A stretch of 48,126 nucleotides of DNA, taken from the NCBI GenBank assembly GCA_031280915.1, contig JAITGC010000084.1, positions 1-48,126 on the forward strand, written 5' to 3'. Made by a program: the position numbers and the translations under genes. How positions within the stretch are numbered: the stretch's first letter is position 1; each line of letters begins with the position of its first letter. The notes beneath the pieces are model-generated. The model had not been told where the DNA came from, searched no databases, and saw only the letters and a list, made by a program, of their open reading frames with translations. The DNA comes from Desulfovibrio sp. (GTDB lineage: Bacteria > Desulfobacterota > Desulfovibrionia > Desulfovibrionales > Desulfovibrionaceae). Positions 35,874 to 43,570 of the stretch are shown one piece after another.

Positions 35874-36544
35874 TTCGTTTAAAAGCTTGCCATCAAGACT
35901 GCTGGTATGAAGGGGATCAGGCTTGGGGGCTGAAACAGTGCGGAACTCTTTTCGTTGTGGACAGACTGCTGGAGATGAAAAAACAGACAAAGACGCTGCG
36001 AGTGCTTGAAGCGGGAGCCGGACACAACACTTTTTTTAATGACTGGTGCTTCAGGCAAGGCATTGAATATTGGCTGATTGATACAGCTTCTTTTTATCCG
36101 CCAGACATATTCAGGGCGGCCAAGGAAAAAAGAACGCGCACGAATTTCGTTGATGGACTGCTCGGGCATGGGATACAAGACCTTTCCAATGAATATTTTG
36201 ATGCCGTATTTTCCATTTCTGTTATAGAACATGTTCCTGACAAGGAATTATTGGATTTTTGGCGCGAAATGTACAGGATATTGAAGAAGAACGGAAGGGC
36301 GATACACAGTCTTGACACATGCCCGTCAGACGGAAAGGAGAAAATAAATTTTGAAGCATGTGCCGAATCTCTATTCCCTGGAAATGATCTCGAGAAAGAC
36401 GTCACATTTTTCGCTGATACCCTTTTTGAACCTTTGAGCATACAATATATATATTATTCTGGCAAAGAAAGAGATATGTGGGGGAAAAATGTTACAAATG
36501 TTCACGAACAGTATGGAACTGTTCTTATCGATATAGAAAAATAG
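35843..36544 (+). CDS. Class I SAM-dependent methyltransferase
   Basis: A 233-residue methyltransferase of the type-11 kind. Motif I reads RVLEAGAGHNTFF (near 54-66), motif II YWLIDTASF, and motif IV YFDAVFSISVIEHVPDKE (near 118-135), followed by RILKKNGRAIHSLD. The C-terminal part (about 160-233) is AT-rich and less typical. The ATG follows GGGAAAA directly and overlaps the previous gene by 31 bases. It and the next gene are paralogues (both share FSISVxEHVPD), which suggests duplication. Substrate unknown, probably a glycan or lipid intermediate. Confidence 0.82.
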   Translation: MWRLARCNDLIRLKACHQDCWYEGDQAWGLKQCGTLFVVDRLLEMKKQTKTLRVLEAGAGHNTFFNDWCFRQGIEYWLIDTASFYPPDIFRAAKEKRTRTNFVDGLLGHGIQDLSNEYFDAVFSISVIEHVPDKELLDFWREMYRILKKNGRAIHSLDTCPSDGKEKINFEACAESLFPGNDLEKDVTFFADTLFEPLSIQYIYYSGKERDMWGKNVTNVHEQYGTVLIDIEK

Positions 36545-36552
36545 GATGGCAT

Positions 36553-37269
36553 ATGTTCAGGTTCGTCACCAAAGAAGAATACTGGCAGGTTGAAGATTCC
36601 GGCCTGCTTGACAAGCTGCCCAGGGCGCCTTTCGGCTGGCACATGAAAAACATTCAGGACGCAATGGCCTTCAGCCTTCTGCGCTCCTGCCGGGGACAGA
36701 CCATAGCCGAGGTCGGCGGCGGCGACTCCCGGCTTCTGCCCGCCTTAGCCGCCCATAACCGTTGCGTCAACATCGAGCCTTACGAAGGCATCGGCTGCGG
36801 ACCGAAAACCAACACCTTGCCGGATTCCATAACCAACATCCCGGCTTATCTTGGGCGGACGAGGCAGAGCATCCGCGACGAAACCTTTGACGTCGTCTTT
36901 TCCATCTCTGTGCTGGAACATGTTCCCGATGAAGAATTGGAAGGCTTTCTTCAGGATGCCGCCAGAATAAGCAAAAAAGGCGGCTTGGGCTTGCATTTGA
37001 TTGACGTTTATACATCCGAATCCCCCCCCTCGGCTTTGGTGGAACGCCAACGGCGGACGGGCGACATATTTTTCTCGCATTTTACCCCCTTGTCAGAAGA
37101 CCTGCTGGGGCAAGACGGGGATTGGAGGAAAGACCTGATTTTTCGCTGTTCCTGCGCCACCAACCCGGACGACGCGATGAACCGGTGGAACCATATAGCG
37201 CCCAGCCTGCGTCATATCCGCGCCACGCACCAGAGCTGTTCCCTGATTTTGGCCGGCAGGGCCAAATGA
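36553..37269 (+). CDS. Class I SAM-dependent methyltransferase
   Basis: A 238-residue methyltransferase related to its upstream neighbour. Motif I is AEVGGGDSRLLPALA (near 50-64), and the motif IV segment reads TFDVVFSISVLEHVPDEELEGF (near 113-134). KGGLGLHLIDVYT follows. A run of eight C (37022-37029) encodes part of ESPPS. The ATG at 36553 has AGGA seven bases upstream; an earlier ATG at 36478 in the same frame lies inside the previous gene and has no similarity. It is eight bases after that gene and ends 177 bases before the CMP-sugar synthetase. Confidence 0.83.
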   Translation: MFRFVTKEEYWQVEDSGLLDKLPRAPFGWHMKNIQDAMAFSLLRSCRGQTIAEVGGGDSRLLPALAAHNRCVNIEPYEGIGCGPKTNTLPDSITNIPAYLGRTRQSIRDETFDVVFSISVLEHVPDEELEGFLQDAARISKKGGLGLHLIDVYTSESPPSALVERQRRTGDIFFSHFTPLSEDLLGQDGDWRKDLIFRCSCATNPDDAMNRWNHIAPSLRHIRATHQSCSLILAGRAK

Positions 37270-37400
37270 CTCCAAAAAGCGAAAAATCCAAAAAGGCCCC
37301 CGACCTGTTCCGGGGGAAAGAATCTGCAAAAAACAAATTGAGGAAACATGTATGGCTTGCCTGCCTGAATTTAACTGGAACTGCAAACTTTCTATACAAT

Positions 37401-37416
37401 TGGCCCAATATTTGCA
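37401..37416 (+). promoter_or_regulatory. Sigma-54 promoter (-24/-12)
   Basis: TGGCCC-AATAT-TTGCA, one mismatch from the strict -24 box and a perfect -12 box with correct spacing. Predicted start near 37427, 20 bases ahead of the ATG at 37447. The gap also carries a GC-rich hairpin (37297-37316). Confidence 0.7.
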
Positions 37417-37446
37417 TGTCATCCGTGAACCATCAGGGGGTGCTCT

Positions 37447-38220
37447 ATGAAAATACAGGCATTGCTGCCCATGAAAGACCATTCTGAACGCCTTCCGTCC
37501 AAAAACATACGCCCGTTCGCGGGGCAGCCGCTCTTCTTTCATGTGCTGAAAACTCTGCTTCAATCCCCCTATGTCAATACTGTGACCGTCAATACCGACA
37601 GCCGGAGCATCGCCGCGCTGGCCGGCCGTTTCAGCCGCGTGCGAATTATTTGCCGGCCAGAGGCCCTTTGTGGCGATCTCGTGTCCATGAACGACATTAT
37701 CGCCCATGATCTGGATTGCGTGCCCGGCGAACACTTTCTGCAAACCCATTCCACAAATCCCCTTCTTGCCGTCGAAACGCTGAACAGAGCCATTGAGGAA
37801 TATTTCTCCGCCCTTGCCGGATACGATTCTTTATTTTCCGTCACCAGACTCCAGACCAGACTTTACAGCGACAGCGGCCCCTTGAATCATGACCCCACGA
37901 AACTTGAACGCACCCAGGATTTGCCGCCTGTATTCGAGGAAAATTCCAATATCTATCTTTTCTCGCGCGACTCCTTCAACACCACGGGGAGACGCATAGG
38001 CGCCCGGCCCAAAATGTTCCCCATGTCGCGCCTGGAAGCGATGGATATTGATGAGCAGGATGACTTTATCCTCGCGGAAGCGCTGTATAAAATGAAGGTA
38101 GCCCCATCTTCGCGCAACCAGCCGCACATATCGCCGGATACTCTTTTCGCGGGAAAGGTTTCGCAAACTTTTCCCGGCATACGGTTTAATGAATCGCCCC
38201 ATTATGGAGTCGCGCCATGA
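37447..38220 (+). CDS. CMP-sugar synthetase (acylneuraminate cytidylyltransferase type)
   Basis: A 257-residue nucleotidyltransferase of the CMP-NeuAc/CMP-Kdo synthetase family, which activates nine-carbon (nonulosonic) acids or Kdo with CTP. The P-loop-like opening reads LLPMKDHSERLPSKNIRPF (residues 6-24), close to the family's R-x-GS-x-R-x-P-x-KN. TVNTDSRSIA (near 47), the LQTHSTNPLL region (near 98) and MDIDEQDDFILAEAL (near 198) hold the metal and sugar sites. Since it lies beside DUF115-type and epimerase genes, a role in nonulosonic sugar supply for glycosylation is likely but not proved. It overlaps the next gene by four bases. Confidence 0.85.
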   Translation: MKIQALLPMKDHSERLPSKNIRPFAGQPLFFHVLKTLLQSPYVNTVTVNTDSRSIAALAGRFSRVRIICRPEALCGDLVSMNDIIAHDLDCVPGEHFLQTHSTNPLLAVETLNRAIEEYFSALAGYDSLFSVTRLQTRLYSDSGPLNHDPTKLERTQDLPPVFEENSNIYLFSRDSFNTTGRRIGARPKMFPMSRLEAMDIDEQDDFILAEALYKMKVAPSSRNQPHISPDTLFAGKVSQTFPGIRFNESPHYGVAP

Positions 38221-39170
38221 AAATTCTCGTTACCGGAGCTTCCGGCTTCATCGGCAGCCATACGGCTGAAGCGCTGACCGCGAAGGGCCATGCGGTCACC
38301 ACCCTTGACGCGAAACCCTCCAGCCATCCGCAAAACGGACAAACGCGGCTCGTCGGGGACATTCTTGATCCGGCCTTTGTGCGGAACGCGGCGCAAGGAA
38401 TGGATGCCGTGTACCATTTCGCCGGAATCGCGGATATTGACGAGTGCTTGCGACGCCCTGTGGATGTCGCGCGAATCAACATACTGGGAACCGTTGAATT
38501 GCTTGACGCCTGCCGCCTGGCAGGCGTCGGGCGCTTCGTCTTCGCCAGCAGCGCCTATGTTTACGGAGACGCCGGTTATTTTTATCGCACCAGCAAACGG
38601 TCCTGCGAGCAGTTTATTGAAGACTATCACGAAGCCTACGGCCTGGAATATACCTGCCTGCGATACGGCTCGCTTTACGGCGAGCGGGCCGACAACAGAA
38701 ACAGCATCTACCGCATCTTGCGGCAGGCCCTGGAATGCGGGCACATAACCTATCGCGGCACAGGCGATGAACTGCGGGAGTTCATACATGTGCGCGACGC
38801 CGCTGAAATCAGCGTTGACATTCTTGACCGGGAATACGCCAACGAGTGCGTCACCATAACCGGCGCGGAAAAACTCAAATACAGCGATTTGTTGCTGATG
38901 ATTCAAGAAATTATGGGGAACAGAATACAAATTCACTATGAGGCGTCCACAAGAAAAGCCCATTATAAAATAACCCCGTACAATTTTACCCCGAAACTTG
39001 GAAGAAAAATATCGAGAAAATCCCATATTGATATGGGGCAAGGGATACTTTTCTGTCTGGCGGAAATATTTGAACAGTTACATGCGACGGATGCTCCTGA
39101 GGATACGGGTTTACTCCAAGCTACCCCAGTAAACGACGTGTTTCGGGTTACCCTGGCAAACCCGCAATAA
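38217..39170 (+). CDS. NAD-dependent sugar epimerase/dehydratase
   Basis: A 317-residue extended short-chain dehydrogenase that acts on a nucleotide sugar. The NAD-binding GASGFIGSH (near 7-15) is followed by LDILDP-like segment GDILDPAF, and the catalytic Tyr-x3-Lys is FYRTSKRSCEQF (near 122-128) with a Ser in FASSAYVYG. REFIHVRDAAEISV (near 190) is the usual second motif. The final 25 residues (after FEQLHAT) depart from the family and lie next to an insertion-sequence remnant, so the true end may have been altered. It is translationally coupled to the CMP-sugar synthetase (ATGA). Confidence 0.85.
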   Translation: MKILVTGASGFIGSHTAEALTAKGHAVTTLDAKPSSHPQNGQTRLVGDILDPAFVRNAAQGMDAVYHFAGIADIDECLRRPVDVARINILGTVELLDACRLAGVGRFVFASSAYVYGDAGYFYRTSKRSCEQFIEDYHEAYGLEYTCLRYGSLYGERADNRNSIYRILRQALECGHITYRGTGDELREFIHVRDAAEISVDILDREYANECVTITGAEKLKYSDLLLMIQEIMGNRIQIHYEASTRKAHYKITPYNFTPKLGRKISRKSHIDMGQGILFCLAEIFEQLHATDAPEDTGLLQATPVNDVFRVTLANPQ

Positions 39171-39185
39171 CTCAAGAATATCCTT

Positions 39186-39400
39186 AGAGCTTGTTCACAG
39201 TATTGCATCAATGACCATAGCGAAGTATATAAAGCCGCTGAACATGACCTCCAGCTTGTCATACCTTGTAAATATCCTGCGAAAACGCTTTAACCTCAGG
39301 AAATAGCGTTCAATTTCGTTCCTTTGTTTGTAACGCGTCCGAATCGTAGACCGTATGCCAATTGCCGAAAGATTTCGGCAATGCCCGCCATTTGCAGCTG
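39186..39400 (-). mobile_element. IS5-type transposase remnant
   Basis: The leftward frame (stop at 39195) ends with a recognisable IS5-family C-terminus: YKQRNEIERYFLRLKRFRR, then TRYDKLEVMFSGFIYF. The N-terminal catalytic Asp residues and the rest of the element are missing. GAGCTTGTTCACA at 39186 resembles the right end of such elements. The remnant lies at the right border of the glycan region, 15 bases past the epimerase stop. Confidence 0.7.
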
Positions 39401-39636
39401 TTTTCCGTGACATACAGAATTGCAGTTGGGGATTACTCATGCTCACATTCCGCAACATAACTTCCACCCTTTGTCAAATAGTATGAACACATTGTAGACA
39501 CTGGGTTTGTCCGTGGGCTTGATGCCGCGAACAGCGGTATCTGTGAGAGAAAAAGAGCGCGACGTGGGGGTTTTGTATCAGCAAATGCGTTGACAATGCG
39601 CCCACATTGCGCCAAATTTTCTGAGAGGTGAACGCT

Positions 39637-39921
39637 ATGGCAAAAACCGCGAACCTGAATATCCGTATTGACCCGGACACAAAAGCTGAAGCGGAACAGC
39701 TTTTTTCGAGTTTTGGCATCACCGTGACCGATGCGGTCAATATTTTTCTGCGCCAATCCCTGATGATAGGCGGCCTGCCGTTTGAAATGAAGCAACCCCG
39801 TTTCAACCGGGAAACGGGAGCCGCCATGCGGGAAGCCCGTGACCTCGCTACGGGTGCGGTTGCCGCCAAGGGCTATTCCTCGGCCAAAGAACTCTTTGCG
39901 GAACTTGACGCGGAATGCTGA
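39637..39921 (+). CDS. RelB/DinJ-family antitoxin
   Basis: A 94-residue antitoxin with a ribbon-helix-helix N-terminus: ANLNIRIDPDTKAEAEQLF, SSFGITVTDAVNIFLRQS, then GLPFEMKQP, the typical DinJ/RelB pattern. The rest would fold on binding the toxin. The ATG at 39637 has GAGAGG eight bases upstream. It overlaps the toxin gene by seven bases and lies next to the IS5 remnant, so the pair is probably mobile or accessory. Confidence 0.88.
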   Translation: MAKTANLNIRIDPDTKAEAEQLFSSFGITVTDAVNIFLRQSLMIGGLPFEMKQPRFNRETGAAMREARDLATGAVAAKGYSSAKELFAELDAEC

Positions 39922-40274
39922 CCTTAAAAACGACTTCCCGTTTTCGCAAGGACTACAAGCTGTCGAAAAAACGCGGGTTTGATCTTTCCCTTCTGGAAGC
40001 TGTGATTGATACATTGCTGGAAGAAAAGGCGCTTGCCCCCAAGTACAAGGCTCATCCGCTCACAGGCGATTACGCCGGATTCAGGGAATGCCATATCCTG
40101 CCGGACTGGCTGCTGATTTACGCCGTTCACCGGAAAACGCTCATCTTGACCGCCTCGCGCACAGGCACACACGCCGATTTGTTAACAGCCGGTTGGCGAA
40201 TGTCACAGCCCAGCATAATTGACAGGCTTTTTGAAAAATGCCGAAAATGGAAAAAGCCACTTGATAGTGTGTAA
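39915..40274 (+). CDS. YafQ/RelE-family mRNA-interferase toxin
   Basis: A 119-residue toxin that in this family cleaves mRNA on the ribosome. It reads TSRFRKDYKLSKKRGFDLSLL, HPLTGDYAGFRECHILPDWLLIY and SRTGTHADLL, all YafQ marks, including the catalytic His/Asp cluster. About 25 extra C-terminal residues (after HADLL) go past the usual length of some 92. Its start overlaps the antitoxin, the standard operon layout. Confidence 0.87.
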   Translation: MLTLKTTSRFRKDYKLSKKRGFDLSLLEAVIDTLLEEKALAPKYKAHPLTGDYAGFRECHILPDWLLIYAVHRKTLILTASRTGTHADLLTAGWRMSQPSIIDRLFEKCRKWKKPLDSV

Positions 40275-40433
40275 AAAAACTGTATTGCGCGAAACGCCGA
40301 AAGTCCGGGCGATGGCTTCCGCGCCGGGCAAACCAGTTCCGAGCCATGTGCTGCGGTGTTCGTTCCGCCGAAAAACGCGGTTTCCGGCCCGCTCCGGCGG
40401 CTCTGCCGCCGCGCCGCTCCCCCCGGGCGGCTT

Positions 40434-40473
40434 CAGAAAGTCATTTCAGGATGAATTATGAAATGACTTCTGG
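40434..40473. repeat. Inverted repeat between toxin and GtrII-like genes
   Basis: A hairpin with arms CAGAAAGTCATTTCA and TGAAATGACTTCTG (one bulge) and a loop of 10 bases. It lies in the 269-base gap between two convergent genes (40275-40543). The rest of the gap is GC-rich with a small CGGCGG-CTCTG-CCGCCG hairpin and no gene. Confidence 0.55.
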
Positions 40474-40543
40474 AGAACGCGTCCCCGTGCCGGATATGCG
40501 TCTTTTGTCCGGGCCGAAAATTCCGGTTGAGGCTTCAGGGCTG

Positions 40544-42205
40544 TCAGCGTTGCGGGCCGCCGGGCGTGGACAGCCTGTTTCTGGCGATTTCCACAGCCTT
40601 TTCATCCAGCACCAGCACAATGGTGTCGTCCACGATGCCCACCGAACCGGGAGCCGGAAAGCTCTTTTTGCCTTCAGCGAAGCTGACGGCCTTGCGTAGA
40701 ATGTCGGGCCTCGAAGTTCCGTACTCGTTCATGCGTTCCGCCAGTTTCAAATCGGCTGCCACCAGAAAAAACGCGAAACCCGGACGCCACACCTGCGAAA
40801 TGGTGCCGTTGAATCCCGACAATCCCGTATCCTCGTAAAACGGGGAATAGGTTCTCGCCATATAGGGCGTTGTCCGGCCGAACTGCACAAGATTCCAGGT
40901 TTTCTCCAGGGAGAAGCCCGGCTGTTCCTCAATCCGCGCCATAACGCGATTGAGCACGGCAAGATCGTGGGTGTTCGAGCGCACATGCAACACCTGCTGG
41001 TGCAGACAGTTGATGATCATGGCCGGCAGGAGCAGCAGGCCGAGCGCGAATCCCGCGTTCCGCCCGAACAGGCTCGCCGAATTCAGAAGCGCGAGAAGAA
41101 AAAACAGATGGACATAATTCAGGCCCAGAGACGTAAAACGAAAAAGATAAAAATTGTCCCCGGCACTGATGAAAAATTGGGCCTTCGCAGCTACGGGAAG
41201 AAGCAGCAGGCCGCAGACGGCAAGAAAAATCCGCCCCAGGCCGCGTTTCTGAATCCAAGCCTCATGCGTCAGAGCGATGAAGCCGCCGACAGACGTGACC
41301 AGCAGCAGGCCTTTGAGCCACGGCCCCATAAAAGGCTGCAGGACAAAAAAATGGCTGTAAGCCGCCTTGACAACCTCCGGGACGCGCCGCAGCATCTCGC
41401 CCAAAGCCAAGGTGCGGAATTGATACTCCCCTTCCAGAGAGAAGCCCGCAAGGGGATAGAGACGCAGACTTGCCGCGTACAGAAGGCACGCCGCCGCAAA
41501 GGAGGCAAAGGGAGGGGCGAAGGTGATGATCAGGTCTTTCGCGCCCGCCCGTTCAGCCCGCAGCAAATACATGACAATACAGCCGAGAAAGAGCACACTC
41601 CATGTCATGACGCAGGATTGATAGAGTGCGATCGCGCATGTTGCTAAAACAACTGAATATATAAGACGGGGGAGGGTATTGCGTTTTTGACGCGCGGCAG
41701 GATGGAGAGCAAAAAAAATCGAGAGGGCCATCAAAAGCTGACACGCGGTAAACGTGGGCGCCTGCCAGTGATAATAATAAAAATCCGCCGCTGTCGGCAT
41801 GCAGGAGAGCAGCAGACCACCTGCCAACAAAGGCAGGAAATCCGCTTTTCTGAACCAGAGATATGCGGTCGCCATACCTGCGGCGATCTGTGCGCTGAAG
41901 GCCAGCAATTGCGTCCACACGGGTATCTGCACATACCCGCTGAACAGATACGCCACCGGAGCGAACCAGCGGCCTGACCGTCCGCCGCTGAGCGGGGGGA
42001 CGCCGCTCTGGTAGCCCACATCGTGATCGCCGAGGGGAAATTGCGCGAGGTCATAGAACCAACAGACGATGCTGATTGCCAGAGAAACCGTGAAGGCGAG
42101 CAAGACCGGGCGCGGAACAAGAGCCGCCGCCTTGCCAGTGAGCGTGTCGGCCCATTCCTGTTGGAAAAACTTCTGGAGCGGCATCTTTATTTTATTATGC
42201 CGCAT
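40544..42205 (-). CDS. GtrII-like polytopic membrane glycosyltransferase
   Basis: A 553-residue GT-C type membrane protein with about ten hydrophobic segments and a long loop in the first half. It resembles the Glucos_trans_II (GtrII) family, which adds glucose from a lipid carrier to O-antigen or other surface polymers. Features are the acidic FPLGDHDVGYQSG (near 55-67) after the first membrane span, a FYYYHWQAPTF segment (near 145), and a C-terminal soluble part (from about 430). The ATG at 42205 is a choice between weak candidates; one at 42184 also fits. The divergent GtrB-like gene fits as its partner. Confidence 0.72.
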   Translation of the reverse strand: MRHNKIKMPLQKFFQQEWADTLTGKAAALVPRPVLLAFTVSLAISIVCWFYDLAQFPLGDHDVGYQSGVPPLSGGRSGRWFAPVAYLFSGYVQIPVWTQLLAFSAQIAAGMATAYLWFRKADFLPLLAGGLLLSCMPTAADFYYYHWQAPTFTACQLLMALSIFFALHPAARQKRNTLPRLIYSVVLATCAIALYQSCVMTWSVLFLGCIVMYLLRAERAGAKDLIITFAPPFASFAAACLLYAASLRLYPLAGFSLEGEYQFRTLALGEMLRRVPEVVKAAYSHFFVLQPFMGPWLKGLLLVTSVGGFIALTHEAWIQKRGLGRIFLAVCGLLLLPVAAKAQFFISAGDNFYLFRFTSLGLNYVHLFFLLALLNSASLFGRNAGFALGLLLLPAMIINCLHQQVLHVRSNTHDLAVLNRVMARIEEQPGFSLEKTWNLVQFGRTTPYMARTYSPFYEDTGLSGFNGTISQVWRPGFAFFLVAADLKLAERMNEYGTSRPDILRKAVSFAEGKKSFPAPGSVGIVDDTIVLVLDEKAVEIARNRLSTPGGPQR

Positions 42206-42252
42206 GGGCTGTTTTGTCAATACGTCGTTAGATGTAGAGCATTTCCCCTTTG

Positions 42253-42360
42253 AAATGCTTGCTTGACGGCGAAGCAAGTTCGCCTTGCAAGCATTTTGCG
42301 GCGTGGATTTTCAAAAAAATCCGCGCTGAGCGGTCAAACATTTTCAATGTTAAACCGCTC
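42253..42360. repeat. Block of three consecutive hairpins
   Basis: In the 363-base divergent gap (42206-42568) three inverted repeats lie end to end: 42253-42296 (AAATGCTTGC arms, containing a second GGCGAA/TTCGCC hairpin), 42301-42326 (GCGTGGATTTT / AAAATCCGCGC) and 42328-42360 (GAGCGGT / ACCGCTC). The last shares sequence with 2343-2364. No gene is seen in the gap; promoters for both flanking genes should lie here but none is clear. Confidence 0.65.
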
Positions 42361-42568
42361 TTGTCTTGAACAAGCATCCGCCCTTGACCGCCGCCGTTGG
42401 AGCGGTTACAGTGCGTCCAGATTTTTATCCGCGACGCTTCAGGGTGACTTCAACGTGAAATCGTCCTGGCCCAGGAGTACAACGCGCCGCCGCCCGCCCA
42501 CGGAGCGCAGGCGAAATTCGTTTTTGCCGGTCGCACCGGGTGGAGCGTCCCAAAACAAAATACCCCAG

Positions 42569-43570
42569 ATGCCGACACTTTCCGTCATCAGCCCGGTTTA
42601 TTGCGAGAGCGACAACATAACGGTCTTTCTTGACGCCCTTGAAGCAAGTCTTGCCCCCCTTGACCACAGTTATGAAATCATCCTGATTGACGACGGCTCC
42701 ACCGACGATTCATGGCATTGCATGCGGCGGGAGGCCGAAAAACGTTCTGCCCTGCGCTGCCTCAGATTCAGCAGAAATTTCGGCAAGGAGGCGGCCCTTG
42801 CGGCCGGACTTGACGAGGCAAAGGGCGAAGCGATCATCGTCATGGACAGTGACCTGCAACATCCGCCCTCGCTTATCGCCGAAATGACGCGTATCTGGCG
42901 GGATGACGAAGCCGATATTGTTGAAGCCGTCAAGGAGACGCGGCAGAAAGAGTCTTTCGCGAACAGACTTTTTGCCACGCTGTTTTATAAAACCTACGCC
43001 TTTTTCACCTCCGACGACATTGAAGGCGCCAGCGACTTCAAGCTTCTTGACCGTAGCGCGGTTGACGCGCTGAAACAGCTTGGGGAAAGCCGCGTCTTTT
43101 TCCGCGGCATGACCCGGTGGCTCGGCTTCCGCCGCCGCGCCATTCCTTTCACTCCGCCGGAGCGCGGCTGCGGCTCCGGCAAATGGTCTTTCCCCGCCAA
43201 GCTCAGGCTTGCTCTTGACTCACTGACGGCCTATTCCGCAAAACCGCTTTCCGCCATTTTTCTGCTCACCGTCCTTTTCTGCCTCTTCGCTGTGCTGACG
43301 GGCGGCGAAGCGCTGCTGACATGGCTGAACGGGGAAGCCATGAGCGGATTCACCACAGTTATTCTTTTGATCCTGATAAGCGCGGCCGCTGTTCTGACCT
43401 CGATCTGCGTGCTTGCCCTGTATATCCGCCAGATATTTTACGAGGCCAAAAAAAGGCCGCGCTATCTGATCAGCGAACGCACCCGCCAAAACGAAACGCG
43501 GCGACGGCGCGGCCTTCCGCCCCCGCGCGACGGGAGCCAGACCGATGCGCTGCTTCTTCCAGGCCGATGA
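42569..43570 (+). CDS. GtrB-like polyprenol-phosphate glycosyltransferase
   Basis: A 333-residue GT2 enzyme of the bactoprenol-glucosyltransferase/GtrB type. The catalytic domain has LSVISPVYCESDN (near 4), IILIDDGSTDDSW (near 37), a GKEAALAAGLDEAKG helix and IVMDSDLQHPP with the DxD (near 92). Two membrane helices follow (about 230-255 and 265-290). The enzyme would load a sugar onto undecaprenyl phosphate for the GtrII-like transferase. The ATG at 42569 was chosen by similarity; the frame is open 100 codons upstream with no family content, and the ribosome site is weak. It overlaps the deacetylase gene by 26 bases. Confidence 0.85.
   Translation: MPTLSVISPVYCESDNITVFLDALEASLAPLDHSYEIILIDDGSTDDSWHCMRREAEKRSALRCLRFSRNFGKEAALAAGLDEAKGEAIIVMDSDLQHPPSLIAEMTRIWRDDEADIVEAVKETRQKESFANRLFATLFYKTYAFFTSDDIEGASDFKLLDRSAVDALKQLGESRVFFRGMTRWLGFRRRAIPFTPPERGCGSGKWSFPAKLRLALDSLTAYSAKPLSAIFLLTVLFCLFAVLTGGEALLTWLNGEAMSGFTTVILLILISAAAVLTSICVLALYIRQIFYEAKKRPRYLISERTRQNETRRRRGLPPPRDGSQTDALLLPGR

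Noticed and set aside
37297-37316. GC-rich hairpin (CCCCCG / CGGGGG) after the methyltransferase
   Set aside because: The T-run lies on the leftward side only, while the gene is rightward, and no leftward gene exists here; not listed as a terminator.
37352-37450. 32-codon open frame ending at the CMP-sugar synthetase start
   Set aside because: The predicted sigma-54 promoter lies inside it, and the sequence has no recognisable content; probably chance.
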